Positions 52,494 to 63,980 of a DNA stretch of 64,000 nucleotides are shown here, piece after piece. Origin of the DNA: Brucellaceae bacterium (GTDB lineage Bacteria; Pseudomonadota; Alphaproteobacteria; Rhizobiales; Rhizobiaceae). Below the pieces are notes generated by a model that did not search any database, was not told the DNA's origin, and saw only the letters and a program-made list of their open reading frames with translations. The DNA lies in NCBI GenBank assembly GCA_020637775.1, contig JACKJV010000003.1, positions 124,001 to 188,000 on the forward strand, read 5' to 3'. The first letter of the stretch is position 1. Each line of letters opens with the position of its first letter. The translations under genes and the position numbers were made by a program.

Positions 52494-52669
52494 CTTGCTC
52501 TCCGTTCCTGGCGGCGGGCACGCTCCCGCCTGTCGGCTAGGCTCGCGCCGACGTTTGAAACATATGCGCCGCCATTGCAAGATGCGAGCGTGCATTGCGC
52601 CCCATTGTGCGCAACGTCGAGCCATGGAATGAAGGAACAGAGAAACCCGCGGGCCGAAGGCTTCCCACC

Positions 52670-54874
52670 ATGAACGAACTGACACCGGCAAGAACCGACT
52701 TCACCGAGGGCGCGGCCCCTGCGAGGCTCACGCCCGACGATCCGGAGCGCTACGTCAACCGTGAATTTTCATGGCTGCAATTCAACCGGCGCGTTTTGGA
52801 AGAGTCCCAGAATCCCAGCCAGCCGCTTCTGGAGCGGCTGCGCTTCCTCTCCATTTCGGCCACCAACCTGGACGAGTTCTTCATGGTGCGCGTCGCCGGC
52901 CTGGCGGGCCAGGTGCGTGAGGGCATCACCGAGCGTTCCGCCGATGGCCGCACGCCCGCCGAACAGCTCGACCAGATCCTGCTGGAGGTCACCAAGCTGC
53001 AGGCCGACCAGCACAAGAGCCTGGCCGGCTTGATGGATCTGCTCGAAGCCGAGAGGATCGCGCTGATCCGCGCCGATGGCCTTGCCAAGGGTGAGAAGGC
53101 CTGGCTGGAAGAGCATTTCATGGATGCCGTCTTCCCCGTGCTGACGCCGCTGTCCATTGACCCCGCGCACCCGTTTCCCTTCATTCCCAACCTGGGCTTC
53201 TCCATGGTGCTGGCGTTGAAGAACCGGCGCGACGGCGAGGAAATGACGGGCCTGCTGCGCTTGCCGGTCGCGCTCAGCCGCTTCATCCAGTTGCCCGAGC
53301 GCGGCGGCGTCACGCGGTTCATCGCACTTGAGGATGTGGTCGGCCTGTTCATCAGCCGGCTGTTTCCCGGCTATGAAGTGCTCGGTTCGGGCACGTTCCG
53401 CATCATCCGCGATTCCGATATCGAGGTGGAGGAAGAGGCCGAAGACCTCGTGCGCCTGTTCGAGACGGCACTGAAGCGCCGGCGGCGCGGACAGGTCATC
53501 CGGATCGAGTTCGACCCCGACATGCCCGAAGGCCTGCGTGATTTCGTCGCCCATGAACTCGGTGTGCAGGGCAATCGCATCTCCGTCCAGGCCGGGCCGC
53601 TGGCGCTCAACCATGTGTCCGAGATCGTGTCGCTGCCGCGCGAGGATCTGAAGTTCGTGCCTTACAATGCGCGTTTTCCCGAACGCATCCGCGAACATGC
53701 CGGCGATTGCCTGGCGACGATCCGCGAGAAGGATTTCCTTGTCCACCACCCCTATGAGAGCTTCGATGTCGTGGTGCAGTTCCTGCGTCAGGCGGCAGCC
53801 GACCCCGATGTCGTGGCGATCAAGCAGACGCTCTACCGCACCTCGAACGACAGCCCCATCGTGCGTGCCCTCGTCGATGCGGCGGAGGCCGGCAAGTCCG
53901 TCACGGCGCTGGTGGAACTGAAGGCGCGATTCGACGAGGAGGCCAATATCCGCTGGGCCCGCGACCTGGAACGCGCCGGCGTTCAGGTGGTCTTCGGCTT
54001 CATCGAGTTGAAGACCCATGCCAAGCTTTCGCTCGTGGTGCGCCGGGAAGAGGGCCGTTTGCGCAATTACTGTCACCTGGGCACAGGCAATTATCACCCG
54101 ATCACGGCCAAGATTTACACCGACCTGTCCTACTTCACCGACGATCCGCAGATAGCGCGCGACGTGGCCCAGGTGTTCAACTTCATCACCGGCTATGCCG
54201 AGCCGACCGACCAGATGAAGCTCGCCTACTCGCCCTACACGCTGCGGCCACGCATTCTCGATCACATCCGCGCAGAAATAGGCCATGCCAGGGAAGGCCG
54301 GCCAGGCCAGATCTGGATGAAGATGAACTCGCTCGTCGATCCCGAGATCATCGACGCGCTCTACGAGGCAAGCGCTGCGGGCGTCGAGATCGACCTCGTC
54401 ATCCGCGGCATCTGTTGCCTGCGCCCGCAGGTTCCCGGCCTGTCGGACAACATCCGTGTGAAATCCATTGTCGGCCGCTTCCTTGAACATAGCCGCATCT
54501 GGTGCTTCGGCAATGGCCATGGCCTGCCGTCGGACGAAGCCATCGTCTATTTCGGCTCGGCCGACCTGATGCCGCGCAATCTCGACCGGCGGGTCGAGGT
54601 GATCGTGCCCGTCGAGGCTTCCACCGTGCATGAGCAGATCCTCGACCAGATCATGTTGGCGAACGTGATGGACAACCAGCAGAGCTTTGAGGTACTGCCC
54701 GACGGAACGTCGAGACGGCTCCGGCCCGAGGAGGGGGAGGAACCTTTCAACGCCCAGGAGTATTTCATGACCAACCCGAGCCTTTCGGGTCGGGGTGAAT
54801 CGTTGAAATCGCATGCGCCGAAGCGGATCGCCCACTTCAAGCGCCGCAAGAAAGACAAGTCTGCCCAGCCGTGA
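52670..54874 (+). CDS. ppk1: Polyphosphate kinase 1
   Basis: A 734-residue enzyme that polymerises ATP gamma-phosphate into polyphosphate. The N-terminal domain begins [40 protein letters not shown] is characteristic. The catalytic phospholipase-D-like domain contains [20 protein letters not shown] with the autophosphorylated histidine, then [20 protein letters not shown]. The ATG at 52670 is chosen for a normal N terminus with GAAGG 9 bases upstream; the open frame extends 25 codons further without a ribosome site. Its stop codon overlaps the ppx start. Confidence 0.96.
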   Translation: MNELTPARTDFTEGAAPARLTPDDPERYVNREFSWLQFNRRVLEESQNPSQPLLERLRFLSISATNLDEFFMVRVAGLAGQVREGITERSADGRTPAEQLDQILLEVTKLQADQHKSLAGLMDLLEAERIALIRADGLAKGEKAWLEEHFMDAVFPVLTPLSIDPAHPFPFIPNLGFSMVLALKNRRDGEEMTGLLRLPVALSRFIQLPERGGVTRFIALEDVVGLFISRLFPGYEVLGSGTFRIIRDSDIEVEEEAEDLVRLFETALKRRRRGQVIRIEFDPDMPEGLRDFVAHELGVQGNRISVQAGPLALNHVSEIVSLPREDLKFVPYNARFPERIREHAGDCLATIREKDFLVHHPYESFDVVVQFLRQAAADPDVVAIKQTLYRTSNDSPIVRALVDAAEAGKSVTALVELKARFDEEANIRWARDLERAGVQVVFGFIELKTHAKLSLVVRREEGRLRNYCHLGTGNYHPITAKIYTDLSYFTDDPQIARDVAQVFNFITGYAEPTDQMKLAYSPYTLRPRILDHIRAEIGHAREGRPGQIWMKMNSLVDPEIIDALYEASAAGVEIDLVIRGICCLRPQVPGLSDNIRVKSIVGRFLEHSRIWCFGNGHGLPSDEAIVYFGSADLMPRNLDRRVEVIVPVEASTVHEQILDQIMLANVMDNQQSFEVLPDGTSRRLRPEEGEEPFNAQEYFMTNPSLSGRGESLKSHAPKRIAHFKRRKKDKSAQP

Positions 54875-56388
54875 TGGACCGCCTGTCCCAGGGTCGCCTC
54901 TACGACCGCAAGCCCGTCGCCATCGTCGACATCGGATCGAACTCGGTCCGTCTCGTCATCTACGAAGGTATCGCCCGCTCCCCCACCGTCCTGTTCAATG
55001 AAAAGATGCTCGCCGGCCTCGGCCGTCAGATCGTCTCCACCGGCCTGCTCGATCCCGCCGGCGTGGAGCGTGCGCTCTCCGAGTTCCGCCGCTTCCGTGC
55101 GCTGTGCGATCAGGCCGGCGTGGAGGAGGTGCATGTTCTGGCCACGGCGGCCGCGCGCGAGGCGGAAAACGGCCCGGCCTTCATCGAACGGGCGGGCGAG
55201 GTGCTGGGAGCGGACGTGCGGGTGCTTTCAGGGCGCGAAGAAGCTCTTTATTCCGCCTACGGGATCATGGCCGGGTTCTACCGGCCCGATGGCATTGTCG
55301 GCGACCTTGGCGGCGGCAGCCTGGAACTGATCGACATTCGCGGCCACGAAACCGGCGACGGCATCACGCTGCCGCTGGGCGGCCTGCGCCTGCAGGAGGT
55401 GACTGGCGGCAAGCCGGAGGATGCGGCAGCCGTCATCGCGGCGGAGATGCGACGCGCGACCCTGCTGAAGCAGGGCGGCGGGCGCGAGTTCTACGCCGTG
55501 GGCGGCACATGGCGAAACCTGGCCCGCCTGCACATGATGGAGCGTGAATACCCGCTGCACGTGATGCATCACTATGTCATGGAAACGGATGAATGCGTGC
55601 CCTTCCTGATGCAGGTGGCGCGCAACGACACCGCGTCCATGAAAGGCGTCAAGCGGGTTTCCAAGAACCGGCGCAGCCTGTTGCCCTATGGCGCGGCCGT
55701 GATGCTGGAGGTCATCCGCGCCATGAAGCCGGCACGCATCGTCGTGTCTGCCACCGGCGTTCGCGAAGGCTATCTGTTCGAGCAGCTCGACGACGAATGG
55801 CGCCGCGCCGACCCGCTGCTCACCGCCGCCGACGAACTGGCCATCCTGCGCTCGCGCTCCGAACGCCATGCCCGCGAACTGGCCGACTGGACCGGCACCG
55901 CCTTCGCCGCGCTGGGCCTTGACGAGACGCCGGAGGAACATCGCCTGCGCCGTGCCGCCTGCCTTGTCGCCGACATCGGCTGGCGCGCGCATCCGGAATA
56001 TCGCGGCACCCAGTCGCTCAACATCATCTCCAATGCTTCGTTTGTCGGTATCGACCATCCGGGCCGCGCCTATATCGCGCTGGCCAATCTCTACCGGCAC
56101 GAAGGGCTGATCGACGATGCCGCGGCGCCGGAACTGTTGAAGCTGGCGTCACCCCGCTTCATCGAGCGAGCAAAGGCGCTGGGCGCGCTGATGCGCGTGG
56201 TCTATCTGCTGTCGGCCTCCATGCCGGGCGTCATTCCGCTGCTGTCCTGGCGCATCGCCGCCGATGGTGGATTGCAGCTGGTCATCCCGAAGCGCCATGC
56301 CAGCCTTCATGGCGAACGGCCCAGGGCGCGCATGGCGCACCTGGCCCGCTTCACCGGCCGCGAGATCGAGCTTGTCGTCGCTGAGTGA
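54874..56388 (+). CDS. ppx: Exopolyphosphatase (Ppx/GppA family)
   Basis: A 504-residue member of the sugar kinase/actin-like fold. VAIVDIGSNSVRLVIYEG and VGDLGGGSLELIDIRGHETG are the phosphate loops; LATAAAREAENG and RVLSGREEALYSAYG are typical. It removes phosphate from polyphosphate ends, opposing PPK1. The start overlaps the ppk1 stop (TGATG); a GTG one codon upstream is an alternative. The longer length compared with the 300-residue Ppx short form is due to the C-terminal helical domain. Its last codons fall in a 25-base tandem repeat. Confidence 0.95.
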   Translation: MDRLSQGRLYDRKPVAIVDIGSNSVRLVIYEGIARSPTVLFNEKMLAGLGRQIVSTGLLDPAGVERALSEFRRFRALCDQAGVEEVHVLATAAAREAENGPAFIERAGEVLGADVRVLSGREEALYSAYGIMAGFYRPDGIVGDLGGGSLELIDIRGHETGDGITLPLGGLRLQEVTGGKPEDAAAVIAAEMRRATLLKQGGGREFYAVGGTWRNLARLHMMEREYPLHVMHHYVMETDECVPFLMQVARNDTASMKGVKRVSKNRRSLLPYGAAVMLEVIRAMKPARIVVSATGVREGYLFEQLDDEWRRADPLLTAADELAILRSRSERHARELADWTGTAFAALGLDETPEEHRLRRAACLVADIGWRAHPEYRGTQSLNIISNASFVGIDHPGRAYIALANLYRHEGLIDDAAAPELLKLASPRFIERAKALGALMRVVYLLSASMPGVIPLLSWRIAADGGLQLVIPKRHASLHGERPRARMAHLARFTGREIELVVAE

Positions 56389-56484
56389 CGCGGGGCAGGT
56401 CGTCGCGCCGTGACGCGGGACAGGTTTGCGCTCAGTGACGCGGGGATGCCCGTCGCCCGGTGACGCGGAGGCCAGGCAAGACCG
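56376..56484. repeat. 25-base-period degenerate tandem repeat across the ppx stop
   Basis: The core GTGACGCGG(G/A) starts at 56385, 56410, 56435 and 56460, exactly 25 bases apart, and CGTCGC recurs 9 bases before the core in three copies. The first copy holds the last ppx codons and TGA. The array ends 4 bases before the rnd stop on the other strand. Function is unknown. Confidence 0.75.
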
Positions 56485-56487
56485 TGG

Positions 56488-57642
56488 TCAGGAAATGTCG
56501 AACACCTGCACCTTGCGGTTCTCGAACCGGATGCCGATCTCACCGCGAATGAGTTTCAGCGCCTTCTCGCCAAAGGCTTCGCGCCGCCAGCCGTGCAGCG
56601 CCGGCACATCGGCCTTTTCGCCTTCGCCGGCCAGCTTCTCGATGTCGTCGGACGTGGCAAGGACCTTGGCCGCCACGCCTTCCTGCTCGGCCACCTGCTT
56701 GAGCAGCACCTTGAGCAATTCCGTCGCCGCGCCGGTGCCTTCCGGCTGCTGGTTGGGGCGCGGAATGCGCGGCAGGTCGTCACGCGGTATGGCGAGCGCT
56801 TCCTTGACCGCTTCGAGAATGCCCTGGGCGGCGGCGGAGCGCTCCCAGCCCTTCGGGATCGAGCGCAGCCGGCCGAGCGCCTCGACGGTCTCCGGGCGCT
56901 GCTGGGCGATCTCGTAGATTCCGTCGTCCTTGATGATGCGTCCGCGCGGAACATTGCGGTTGCGCGCCTCGCGCTCGCGCCATGCGGCCACCTTCTGCAT
57001 CACCGCCAGTTCCAGCGGCTTGCGCACGCGCATCTTCAGCCGCTTCCAGGCGTCGTCCGGGTGCAGTTCATAGGTTTCGCGCGCGGTCAGGACATCCATC
57101 TCCTCCTTCAGCCAGTGGGCGCGGTTCTCGCGCTCCAGTTCGGCGGCCAGATGGGCATAGACATCGCGCAGATGCGTCACGTCGGCCAGCGCGTAGGAAA
57201 GCTGCTTGTCGGAAAGCGGCCTGCGGCGCCAGTCGGTGAAGCGGGACGACTTGTCGATCTGCGCGCGGGTGATCTTCTGGACAAGCTGGTCATAGGAGAC
57301 CGAATCGCCGAAGCCGCAGACCATCGCCGCCACCTGCGTATCGAACACCGGATGGGGCACCAGATCGCCCATCTTGACGATGATCTCGATATCCTGGCGC
57401 GCGGCATGAAACACCTTGAGGATGCCTTCATCGCCCATCAGCCGGAAGAACGGGGCGAGATCCATGCCCTCGGCCAGCGGATCGACAAGCGCGGTTTCTT
57501 CCACCGTTGCCATCTGGATCAGGCAGAGTTCCGGCCAGAAGGTGGTTTCGCGTATGAATTCGGTGTCCACGGTCACGAAATCGCACTTTGCCATCGAAGT
57601 GCAGACGGCTTCCAGTTCGGCAGTTGAGGTGATCACATGCAT
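56488..57642 (-). CDS. rnd: Ribonuclease D
   Basis: A 384-residue 3'-5' exonuclease for tRNA and other stable RNA maturation. The DEDD-y catalytic residues lie in [20 protein letters not shown] (Asp and Glu), [15 protein letters not shown] and [17 protein letters not shown] (Tyr and Asp). An HRDC domain follows at about residues 205-280 ([20 protein letters not shown]). The start [10 protein letters not shown] has no strong ribosome site. It is divergent from aspS and converges on ppx. Confidence 0.95.
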   Translation of the reverse strand: MHVITSTAELEAVCTSMAKCDFVTVDTEFIRETTFWPELCLIQMATVEETALVDPLAEGMDLAPFFRLMGDEGILKVFHAARQDIEIIVKMGDLVPHPVFDTQVAAMVCGFGDSVSYDQLVQKITRAQIDKSSRFTDWRRRPLSDKQLSYALADVTHLRDVYAHLAAELERENRAHWLKEEMDVLTARETYELHPDDAWKRLKMRVRKPLELAVMQKVAAWREREARNRNVPRGRIIKDDGIYEIAQQRPETVEALGRLRSIPKGWERSAAAQGILEAVKEALAIPRDDLPRIPRPNQQPEGTGAATELLKVLLKQVAEQEGVAAKVLATSDDIEKLAGEGEKADVPALHGWRREAFGEKALKLIRGEIGIRFENRKVQVFDIS

Positions 57643-57850
57643 GGAGACAGGACGTCCGGATGGGAAATGGATAGCCGTCTATTCGCGTTGCGGGTCCGCG
57701 AGTCAAGTCAGGCGGGGTGCTTTGCATGCGCAAACCTTGACAAACAGGCTCGCCCATGCGCTTTTCGCGCGGATTTTTTGCCGGGCGCCGGTCCGTCCCC
57801 ATCGGCCGCGGACGCCCTTCCAAGACAAGCCACAACCGGACCTGATCTTC

Positions 57851-59638
57851 ATGCACCGCTATCGCAGCCACACTTGTGCCGCCCTCCGCCAAGCCGATAC
57901 CGGCTCCACCGTCCGCCTTTCCGGCTGGGTTCATCGCGTACGCGACCATGGCGGCGTGCTCTTCATCGACCTGCGCGACCATTTCGGCATCACCCAGGTT
58001 GTCGCCGATCCGGATTCGCCGGCCTTCAAGGTGGCCGAGACCGTGCGCGGCGAATGGGTGATCCGCGTTGACGGCACGGTAAAGGCGCGCGCGCCCGAAG
58101 CGGTCAATCCCAACCTGCCGACCGGCGCGATCGAGGTTTTCGCCGCCGAGATCGAGGTACTTTCCAAGGCTGCGGAACTGCCGCTGCCGGTCTTTGGCGA
58201 GCCGGACTATCCGGAGGATATTCGCCTGCGCTACCGCTTCCTCGACCTGCGCCGCGAGACGCTGCACAACAACATCATGCTGCGCACGCGCATCATCCGC
58301 GAGATGCGCCGCCTGATGGAGGACGCCGGTTTCAATGAATTCTCCACGCCCATTCTCACGGCGTCGTCGCCGGAGGGTGCGCGCGACTTCCTGGTGCCGA
58401 GCCGCATTCATGCCAACAAGTTCTACGCCCTGCCGCAGGCGCCGCAGCAGTACAAGCAGCTGCTGATGATGTCGGGCTTCGACCGCTATTTCCAGATCGC
58501 GCCCTGCTTCCGCGACGAGGATCCGCGCGCCGACCGCCTGCCGGGCGAATTCTACCAGCTCGACCTCGAAATGAGCTTTGTCGAGCAGGACGACATCCTC
58601 GGCACGATGGAGCCGGTCCTGCGCAAGGTCTTCGAGGCCTTTGCCGACGGCAAGCCGGTGACGGCCGAGTTTCCGCGCATTCCCTATGACGAGGCGATCG
58701 CGAAATACGGCTCCGACAAGCCCGACCTGCGCAACCCGATCATCATGGAAGATGTCTCGGAACATTTCCGCGGTTCCGGCTTCAAGGTCTTCGCCAACAT
58801 CCTCGCCAATTCGCCCACGGGCGCTGTCTGGGCCATTCCCGCGCCGACCGGCGGCTCGCGCGCCTTCTGCGACCGCATGAATTCCTGGGCGCAGGGCCAG
58901 GGCCAGCCGGGCCTGGGCTACATCTTCTGGCGCGAGGAAGGCGGCAAGCTGGAAGGCGCCGGTCCCATTGCCAAGAATATCGGCGAGGAACGCACCGAGG
59001 CCATCCGCCTGCAACTCGGCCTGAAGGCCGGCGATGCCTGCTTCTTTGCTGCCGGCGATCCGAAGAAATTTGCCGGCTTTGCCGGCGATGCTCGCACCCG
59101 CGTCGGCGAGGATCTCGATCTTGTCGACCGCGACCGTTTCGCGCTCGCCTGGATTGTCGATTTCCCCTTCTTCGAGTGGGACGAGGACAACAAGAAGGTC
59201 GATTTCGGCCACAACCCCTTCACCATGCCGCGCGGCGGCCTGGGTGCGCTGGAAAACGAGGATCCGCTGGCAATCAAGGCCTGGCAGTATGACCTTGTCT
59301 GCAATGGCTTTGAAATCGCATCGGGCGGCATCCGCAACCACCTGCCGGAAGTCATGGTCAAGGCCTTCGGCATTGTCGGGCTTGATGCCTCGGTGGTCGA
59401 GGAGCGCTTTGGCGGCCTCTACCGCGCCTTCCACTATGGCGCGCCGCCCCATGGCGGCATGGCAGCCGGCGTGGACCGCATCGTCATGCTGCTGGCCGGC
59501 GCCAAGAACCTGCGCGAGGTCACGCTCTTCCCGATGAACCAGCAGGCCCAGGACCTGCTGATGGGCGCGCCGTCCGAGGCCTCGCCGGCGCAGTTGCGCG
59601 AACTGCACCTGCGCACGGTGGCGCCTGCCAAGGAATGA
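57851..59638 (+). CDS. aspS: Aspartyl-tRNA synthetase
   Basis: A 595-residue class II synthetase, normal bacterial length. The N-terminal OB fold ([20 protein letters not shown]) binds the anticodon; class II motif 2 is [20 protein letters not shown], the bacterial GAD insertion lies around residues 290-400, and motif 3 is [20 protein letters not shown]. It charges tRNA-Asp (and in many alphaproteobacteria also tRNA-Asn for later amidation). The ATG at 57851 was chosen for the standard [13 protein letters not shown] terminus; no clear ribosome site is visible. Its stop overlaps pcp. Confidence 0.96.
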   Translation: MHRYRSHTCAALRQADTGSTVRLSGWVHRVRDHGGVLFIDLRDHFGITQVVADPDSPAFKVAETVRGEWVIRVDGTVKARAPEAVNPNLPTGAIEVFAAEIEVLSKAAELPLPVFGEPDYPEDIRLRYRFLDLRRETLHNNIMLRTRIIREMRRLMEDAGFNEFSTPILTASSPEGARDFLVPSRIHANKFYALPQAPQQYKQLLMMSGFDRYFQIAPCFRDEDPRADRLPGEFYQLDLEMSFVEQDDILGTMEPVLRKVFEAFADGKPVTAEFPRIPYDEAIAKYGSDKPDLRNPIIMEDVSEHFRGSGFKVFANILANSPTGAVWAIPAPTGGSRAFCDRMNSWAQGQGQPGLGYIFWREEGGKLEGAGPIAKNIGEERTEAIRLQLGLKAGDACFFAAGDPKKFAGFAGDARTRVGEDLDLVDRDRFALAWIVDFPFFEWDEDNKKVDFGHNPFTMPRGGLGALENEDPLAIKAWQYDLVCNGFEIASGGIRNHLPEVMVKAFGIVGLDASVVEERFGGLYRAFHYGAPPHGGMAAGVDRIVMLLAGAKNLREVTLFPMNQQAQDLLMGAPSEASPAQLRELHLRTVAPAKE

Positions 59639-60270
59639 CGCAGGCCCCACGCGTTCTGGTCACTGGCTTCGGCCCGTTTCCCGGCGCGCCGGAAAATCCG
59701 ACCGAATGGCTGGTGGCCGCGCTCGTGGGCAGCCCCAGCCCCGTCGCGGCGGCTCTGTCCGCCGCGGTCCTGCCGGTCGATTATGCGAAAGCCGGCCCGG
59801 CCCTGGAGGCCGCAGCCATGGCGGCCGCGCCGGATATCGCCATCCATTTCGGCCTTGCGGCATCGGCAAGAGGCTTCCGTCTTGAACGGGTGGCAAGCCA
59901 TCTTCAGGATCGCGGCAAGGCGGACAATGCGGGGCAGGGAGCGCCAGAGGCGCTGGATGCCGAGGCACCCGCCGTTTCACAATTGCCGCTTGTTTCCATT
60001 CATGCCGCGCTTCTGGCCGCCGGCCTACCCGTCGAGTGGTCGCACGATGCCGGCGGCTATTTGTGCAACCACGTTTTTCATCTGTCCTGCTCCGGCCGCT
60101 GCCGCCCGCTGGCACAGGCGATGAGCGGCTTCGTGCACATTCCCCATGTGAGCCCCGATGTCGGCCCCGATGTCGGCGAAGGCCAATGGCTGACGCACGA
60201 CGCGGCTTTGCGCGGCACGCGGATCATCCTCGAAACCTGCATCCGCGAATGGATCGCATTGCGGGAATGA
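59635..60270 (+). CDS. pcp: Pyrrolidone-carboxylate peptidase (pyroglutamyl peptidase I)
   Basis: A 211-residue cysteine peptidase that removes N-terminal pyroglutamate. The N-terminal [20 protein letters not shown] is diagnostic; the catalytic triad is the Glu in [12 protein letters not shown], the Cys in [14 protein letters not shown] and the His in GFVHIPHVS. Its ATG overlaps the aspS stop (ATGA), so it is co-translated with the synthetase, but a functional link is not evident. A terminator follows immediately. Confidence 0.92.
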   Translation: MTQAPRVLVTGFGPFPGAPENPTEWLVAALVGSPSPVAAALSAAVLPVDYAKAGPALEAAAMAAAPDIAIHFGLAASARGFRLERVASHLQDRGKADNAGQGAPEALDAEAPAVSQLPLVSIHAALLAAGLPVEWSHDAGGYLCNHVFHLSCSGRCRPLAQAMSGFVHIPHVSPDVGPDVGEGQWLTHDAALRGTRIILETCIREWIALRE

Positions 60271-60275
60271 AAGAA

Positions 60276-60303
60276 GCCCGGCGGATTGCGCCGCCGGGCC
60301 TTT
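60276..60303. terminator. Terminator after pcp
   Basis: GCCCGGCGG-ATTGCG-CCGCCGGGC forms a perfect 9-base stem followed by CTTT, 5 bases after the pcp stop. It also stands 24 bases past the stop of the opposing gene and may act on both strands. Confidence 0.7.
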
Positions 60304-60327
60304 GTCATCGCGCTGAGAACCGGCCTC

Positions 60328-61524
60328 TCAGCAGGTGATCGTGCCGCACGTATTGGCTTCCACGGTGACGTTGAGAACATCGGGAATGGTTTGCGGCGCG
60401 CCCATGGCCGCCCCCATGATCTGCGGCGCAGGCACCGGGGCATCGGGCGCGGCCGTTACCGTCAGCGATTGCGGATCGTCCAGATAGTCGCTGACCGCGC
60501 CTGCGACCATGCTGGCGAAAGCGGGGTTCTGAAGCCGCGAGAGCAGGATCGGCATCATGCCCTTGGCCATGTTCACCACGTCTGCGCGCCTGGCGCCCTG
60601 CTGGGCGGCCACGAAATCGAGCACCCTTCCGGTCAGCGAGGCATCGTCGAGCGCGATTTGCGCGCCGTTGAAGGAAAGTTGCTGCATCAGGCCCATCATG
60701 GCGAAGCCCATGGCCTGCTCGTTCATCTCGCCGCTGTCGCGCTTGGCGGTGATTTCCTGCATCTGGCGGATCAGGTCCGTGGTGAACCCGCTGAGATCCA
60801 TGGTGATGTTGAGCGCCGCCGCGTCGGTGACATCCAGCATCCATTCGTTGATCTGCATGCGCCCGTCCGCCGGATTCCAGCTTCCCTTCATCGTCATGTC
60901 GCCCGACAGTGTGGAATAGCCCAGCGCCTGCATGACCGCGCGCGATTTCTCGTCCGGCAGTTTCGTCATGTCGCCCTGAAGGCCGGTCACCTTCATTTCG
61001 GTCAGCAGCGGTTCACCGGCCACATAAGCGCTGGCCGTGTAGTCGATGCCGTCCATGCTGAAGATGGTCGCATCGCCTTCGGACACACGCACCGGACCCA
61101 TCGTGGCGCCTTCGACAAGCACGGACAATTTGCGCACCGGGTCTGTCTCGTTCTCCTTGGGCACCTGAAGGCCGGTGATGGATGCGCCGCCGAAATCCAG
61201 CGTCTTGCCATCCTTCGTCATGGAGAATTCCGGCGCGGCTATCGTGCCGATGCGGAACCCGGTCTCGCTTTCGCTCACGTCCTCCAGGCGGATTTCCTCC
61301 ATCTGCGCCGCGTTCGCCTCGCCCGGCTTGATCGAGACATCGCTCAGGATGACGTCGTCGCCTTCGGCGGTGGCAGAACCGATCGTCAGCGCGGTGCCGT
61401 TCTTGTCGAACTGCCGCTTGAGCGCGTCGGCCAGCGCCTGCGCGTCCGCTGCCGCCCAGGCCTGGACCGGAAGGATGCAAAGCAATGCCAGCGCACTGGC
61501 GGATTTCAGAAGCGGTCGGGTCAT
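60328..61524 (-). CDS. Exported protein of unknown function
   Basis: A 398-residue protein that I do not recognise. A signal peptide is clear (LALLCILPVQAWAAADAQAL, cleavage near residue 24). The rest has alternating beta-rich stretches such as IGSATAEGDDVILSDVSIKP and LSGDMTMKGSWNPADGRMQI, then helical segments, reminiscent of lipid-binding or AsmA/DUF945-like periplasmic proteins. It ends with NTCGTITC, two cysteines that might form a disulfide. AGAGGAAATCGAC precedes the ATG. It is divergent from parC. An envelope function is likely but unproven. Confidence 0.75.
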   Translation of the reverse strand: MTRPLLKSASALALLCILPVQAWAAADAQALADALKRQFDKNGTALTIGSATAEGDDVILSDVSIKPGEANAAQMEEIRLEDVSESETGFRIGTIAAPEFSMTKDGKTLDFGGASITGLQVPKENETDPVRKLSVLVEGATMGPVRVSEGDATIFSMDGIDYTASAYVAGEPLLTEMKVTGLQGDMTKLPDEKSRAVMQALGYSTLSGDMTMKGSWNPADGRMQINEWMLDVTDAAALNITMDLSGFTTDLIRQMQEITAKRDSGEMNEQAMGFAMMGLMQQLSFNGAQIALDDASLTGRVLDFVAAQQGARRADVVNMAKGMMPILLSRLQNPAFASMVAGAVSDYLDDPQSLTVTAAPDAPVPAPQIMGAAMGAPQTIPDVLNVTVEANTCGTITC

Positions 61525-61727
61525 GTCGATTTCCTCTGGTGGCCAGCCGGGGGCGCCGGCTGGAATGTGAAAGGGTTCGGGCCGAAGAGTCTACGGGATC
61601 AACGGACACGTCCAGTTTTCACTGGCAGTGTAGTTTATTTTTGACCACCTGGCATGTGATCCCCGCCACAGGCGCTGAAACGCTTGGCGCTCTTGCCCCG
61701 AATCACCGCTTTCTGTAACCGGGAACC

Positions 61728-63980
61728 ATGGGAAAAAGCCTCAATCCGCCCGGCGGGGGCGACGGCAAGGACATTGAATCGGTCGACCTGAAGCGCGCCC
61801 TTGAGGAGCGCTACCTGGCCTATGCGCTGTCGACCATCATGCACCGTGCGCTGCCCGACGTCCGCGACGGGCTGAAACCGGTACACAGGCGCATCATGCA
61901 TGCCATGCGCCTGCTGCGCCTCGACCCGGATCGCGGCTTTGCCAAATGCGCGCGCATCGTCGGCGATGTCATGGGCAAGTTCCATCCCCATGGCGACCAG
62001 GCGATCTACGACGCGCTGGTGCGCCTCGCCCAGAGCTTCGCCGTGCGCTACCCGCTGGTCGATGGCCAGGGCAATTTCGGCAACATAGATGGCGATAACG
62101 CCGCCGCCATGCGCTATACCGAGGCGCGCATGACCGATGTCGCGGCGCTGCTGCTGGAGGGCATCACCGAGGATTCGGTCGATTTCCGCCTCACCTACAA
62201 CGAGGAGGACGAGGAACCCGTCGTCCTGCCGGGCGCCTTTCCGAACCTGCTGGCCAATGGCGCGTCCGGCATTGCCGTGGGCATGGCGACCAACATCCCG
62301 CCGCACAACGCCGCCGAGATCTGCGATGCGGCCCTGCATCTCATCGAACATCCCGATGCCACCAACGGCGACCTGATGCAGTTCGTGCCAGGACCGGATT
62401 TCCCGACCGGTGGCATCATCGTCGATGGCAAGGCGGCGATTGCCGAGGCCTACGATACCGGGCGCGGCGGCTTTCGCGTCCGCTCCCGCTGGCACCAGGA
62501 GGAAGCCGGGCGCGGCACCTGGGTCATCGTGGTCACCGAAATTCCCTACCAGGTGCAGAAGGCCCGCCTGATCGAGAAGATCGCCGACCTGCTGATCGCC
62601 AAGAAACTGCCTTTGCTCGACGACATACGCGACGAGAGCGCCGAGGACATCCGCATCGTTCTCGTGCCCAAGAGCCGTACGGTCGATCCCGAACTGCTGA
62701 TGGAGTCCCTGTTCAAGCTGACCGAGCTGGAAAGCCGTTTTCCGCTGAACATGAACGTGCTCAGCCACGGCAAGGTGCCGAACGTCCTTTCGCTGCGCGA
62801 GGTGCTGAAACAGTGGCTGGAGCACCGCAAGGACGTGCTGATCCGCCGCTCCCGGCACCGCCTTGGCGTCATTGAGCGCCGGCTGGAGATCCTTGGCGGC
62901 TACCTGATCGCCTATCTGAACATCGACGAGGTGATCCGCATCATCCGCGAGGAGGATGAGCCGAAAAAGCAGTTGATGGTCACGTTCGAGCTGACCGATA
63001 ACCAGGCCGAAGCCATTCTCAACATGCGCCTGCGAAACCTGCGCAAGCTGGAGGAGTTCGAGATCCGCAAGGAGTTCGACGCCCTGACGGAAGAGAAGGC
63101 GCAGATCGGCAAATTGCTGGATTCCGAACCCCTTCAATGGAAGACGGTCGCCTGGGAAGTGGCCGATGTGCGCAAGACCTTCGGCCCGGACACGGAACTG
63201 GGCCGCCGCCGAACAACGTTTGCCGAGGCGCCCGAACGCGATCTGGAAGCCATCCAGCAGGCGATGATCGAGAAGGAGCCGGTCACCGTCATCGTGTCGG
63301 ACAAGGGCTGGCTGCGCGCGATGAAGGGCCATCTGGCCGACTGGTCGGGCCTTTCCTTCAAGGATGGCGACAAGCTGAAGCTGGCCTTCCACGCCCAGAC
63401 AACAGACAAGATCCTCGTGCTGACGACCGGCGGCAAGGTCTACACCATCGGCGCAGACCGGCTGCCCGGCGGACGCGGCCATGGCGAGCCGATCCGCATC
63501 ATGGTCGACATGGACAATGACCAGGACATCGTCACGGCCTTCGTGCACGATCCGCAGGTGCGCCGGCTCGTCGTGTCCCATGAGGGCAACGGCTTCGTCG
63601 TGTCCGAAGCCGATGTCGTCGCCAATACCCGCAAGGGCAAGCAGGTGATGAACGTGAAGACGCCTGACGAGGCGCGCTTCTGCGTTCCTGTTTCCGGCGA
63701 CCATGTCGCCATTGTCGGCGAGAACCGCAAGCTGCTGGTTTTCCCGCTCGACCAGGTGCCGGAAATGACGCGCGGCAAGGGCGTTCGCCTGCAGCGCTTC
63801 AAGGATGGCGGCGTCTCCGACATCAAGACCTTCGCGATTGCCGACGGCCTGACATGGACCGATAGTGCAGGGCGCGTCTTTACCCGCGCGGAAGCGGATT
63901 TGGCCGAATGGTCCGGCGCGCGCGCAGCCGCCGGTCGCATGGTGCCCAAGGGCTTCCCGCGCACCGGCAAGTTCGGCTGA
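61728..63980 (+). CDS. parC: DNA topoisomerase IV subunit A
   Basis: A 750-residue type IIA topoisomerase subunit. [20 protein letters not shown] and [20 protein letters not shown] open the DNA-binding domain; [20 protein letters not shown] is the quinolone-resistance region and [13 protein letters not shown] contains the catalytic tyrosine. The C-terminal beta-pinwheel (about residues 510-740) shows blade repeats such as [19 protein letters not shown]. The length and lack of a GyrA box point to ParC rather than GyrA. It decatenates daughter chromosomes with ParE. Start at ATG 61728 after CCGGGAACC. Confidence 0.95.
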   Translation: MGKSLNPPGGGDGKDIESVDLKRALEERYLAYALSTIMHRALPDVRDGLKPVHRRIMHAMRLLRLDPDRGFAKCARIVGDVMGKFHPHGDQAIYDALVRLAQSFAVRYPLVDGQGNFGNIDGDNAAAMRYTEARMTDVAALLLEGITEDSVDFRLTYNEEDEEPVVLPGAFPNLLANGASGIAVGMATNIPPHNAAEICDAALHLIEHPDATNGDLMQFVPGPDFPTGGIIVDGKAAIAEAYDTGRGGFRVRSRWHQEEAGRGTWVIVVTEIPYQVQKARLIEKIADLLIAKKLPLLDDIRDESAEDIRIVLVPKSRTVDPELLMESLFKLTELESRFPLNMNVLSHGKVPNVLSLREVLKQWLEHRKDVLIRRSRHRLGVIERRLEILGGYLIAYLNIDEVIRIIREEDEPKKQLMVTFELTDNQAEAILNMRLRNLRKLEEFEIRKEFDALTEEKAQIGKLLDSEPLQWKTVAWEVADVRKTFGPDTELGRRRTTFAEAPERDLEAIQQAMIEKEPVTVIVSDKGWLRAMKGHLADWSGLSFKDGDKLKLAFHAQTTDKILVLTTGGKVYTIGADRLPGGRGHGEPIRIMVDMDNDQDIVTAFVHDPQVRRLVVSHEGNGFVVSEADVVANTRKGKQVMNVKTPDEARFCVPVSGDHVAIVGENRKLLVFPLDQVPEMTRGKGVRLQRFKDGGVSDIKTFAIADGLTWTDSAGRVFTRAEADLAEWSGARAAAGRMVPKGFPRTGKFG

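Noticed and set aside
57737..57742. TTGACA as -35 element for aspS
   Set aside because: No acceptable -10 hexamer is found 16-18 bases downstream, so a promoter could not be supported.
57428..59650. 740-codon minus-strand frame opposite aspS
   Set aside because: Fully antisense to aspS, a clear housekeeping gene. Long antisense frames are expected at this GC content and the translation has no recognisable domain.
61635..63704. 689-codon minus-strand frame opposite parC
   Set aside because: Antisense to parC with no family motif; codon pattern is that of the complementary strand of a real gene.
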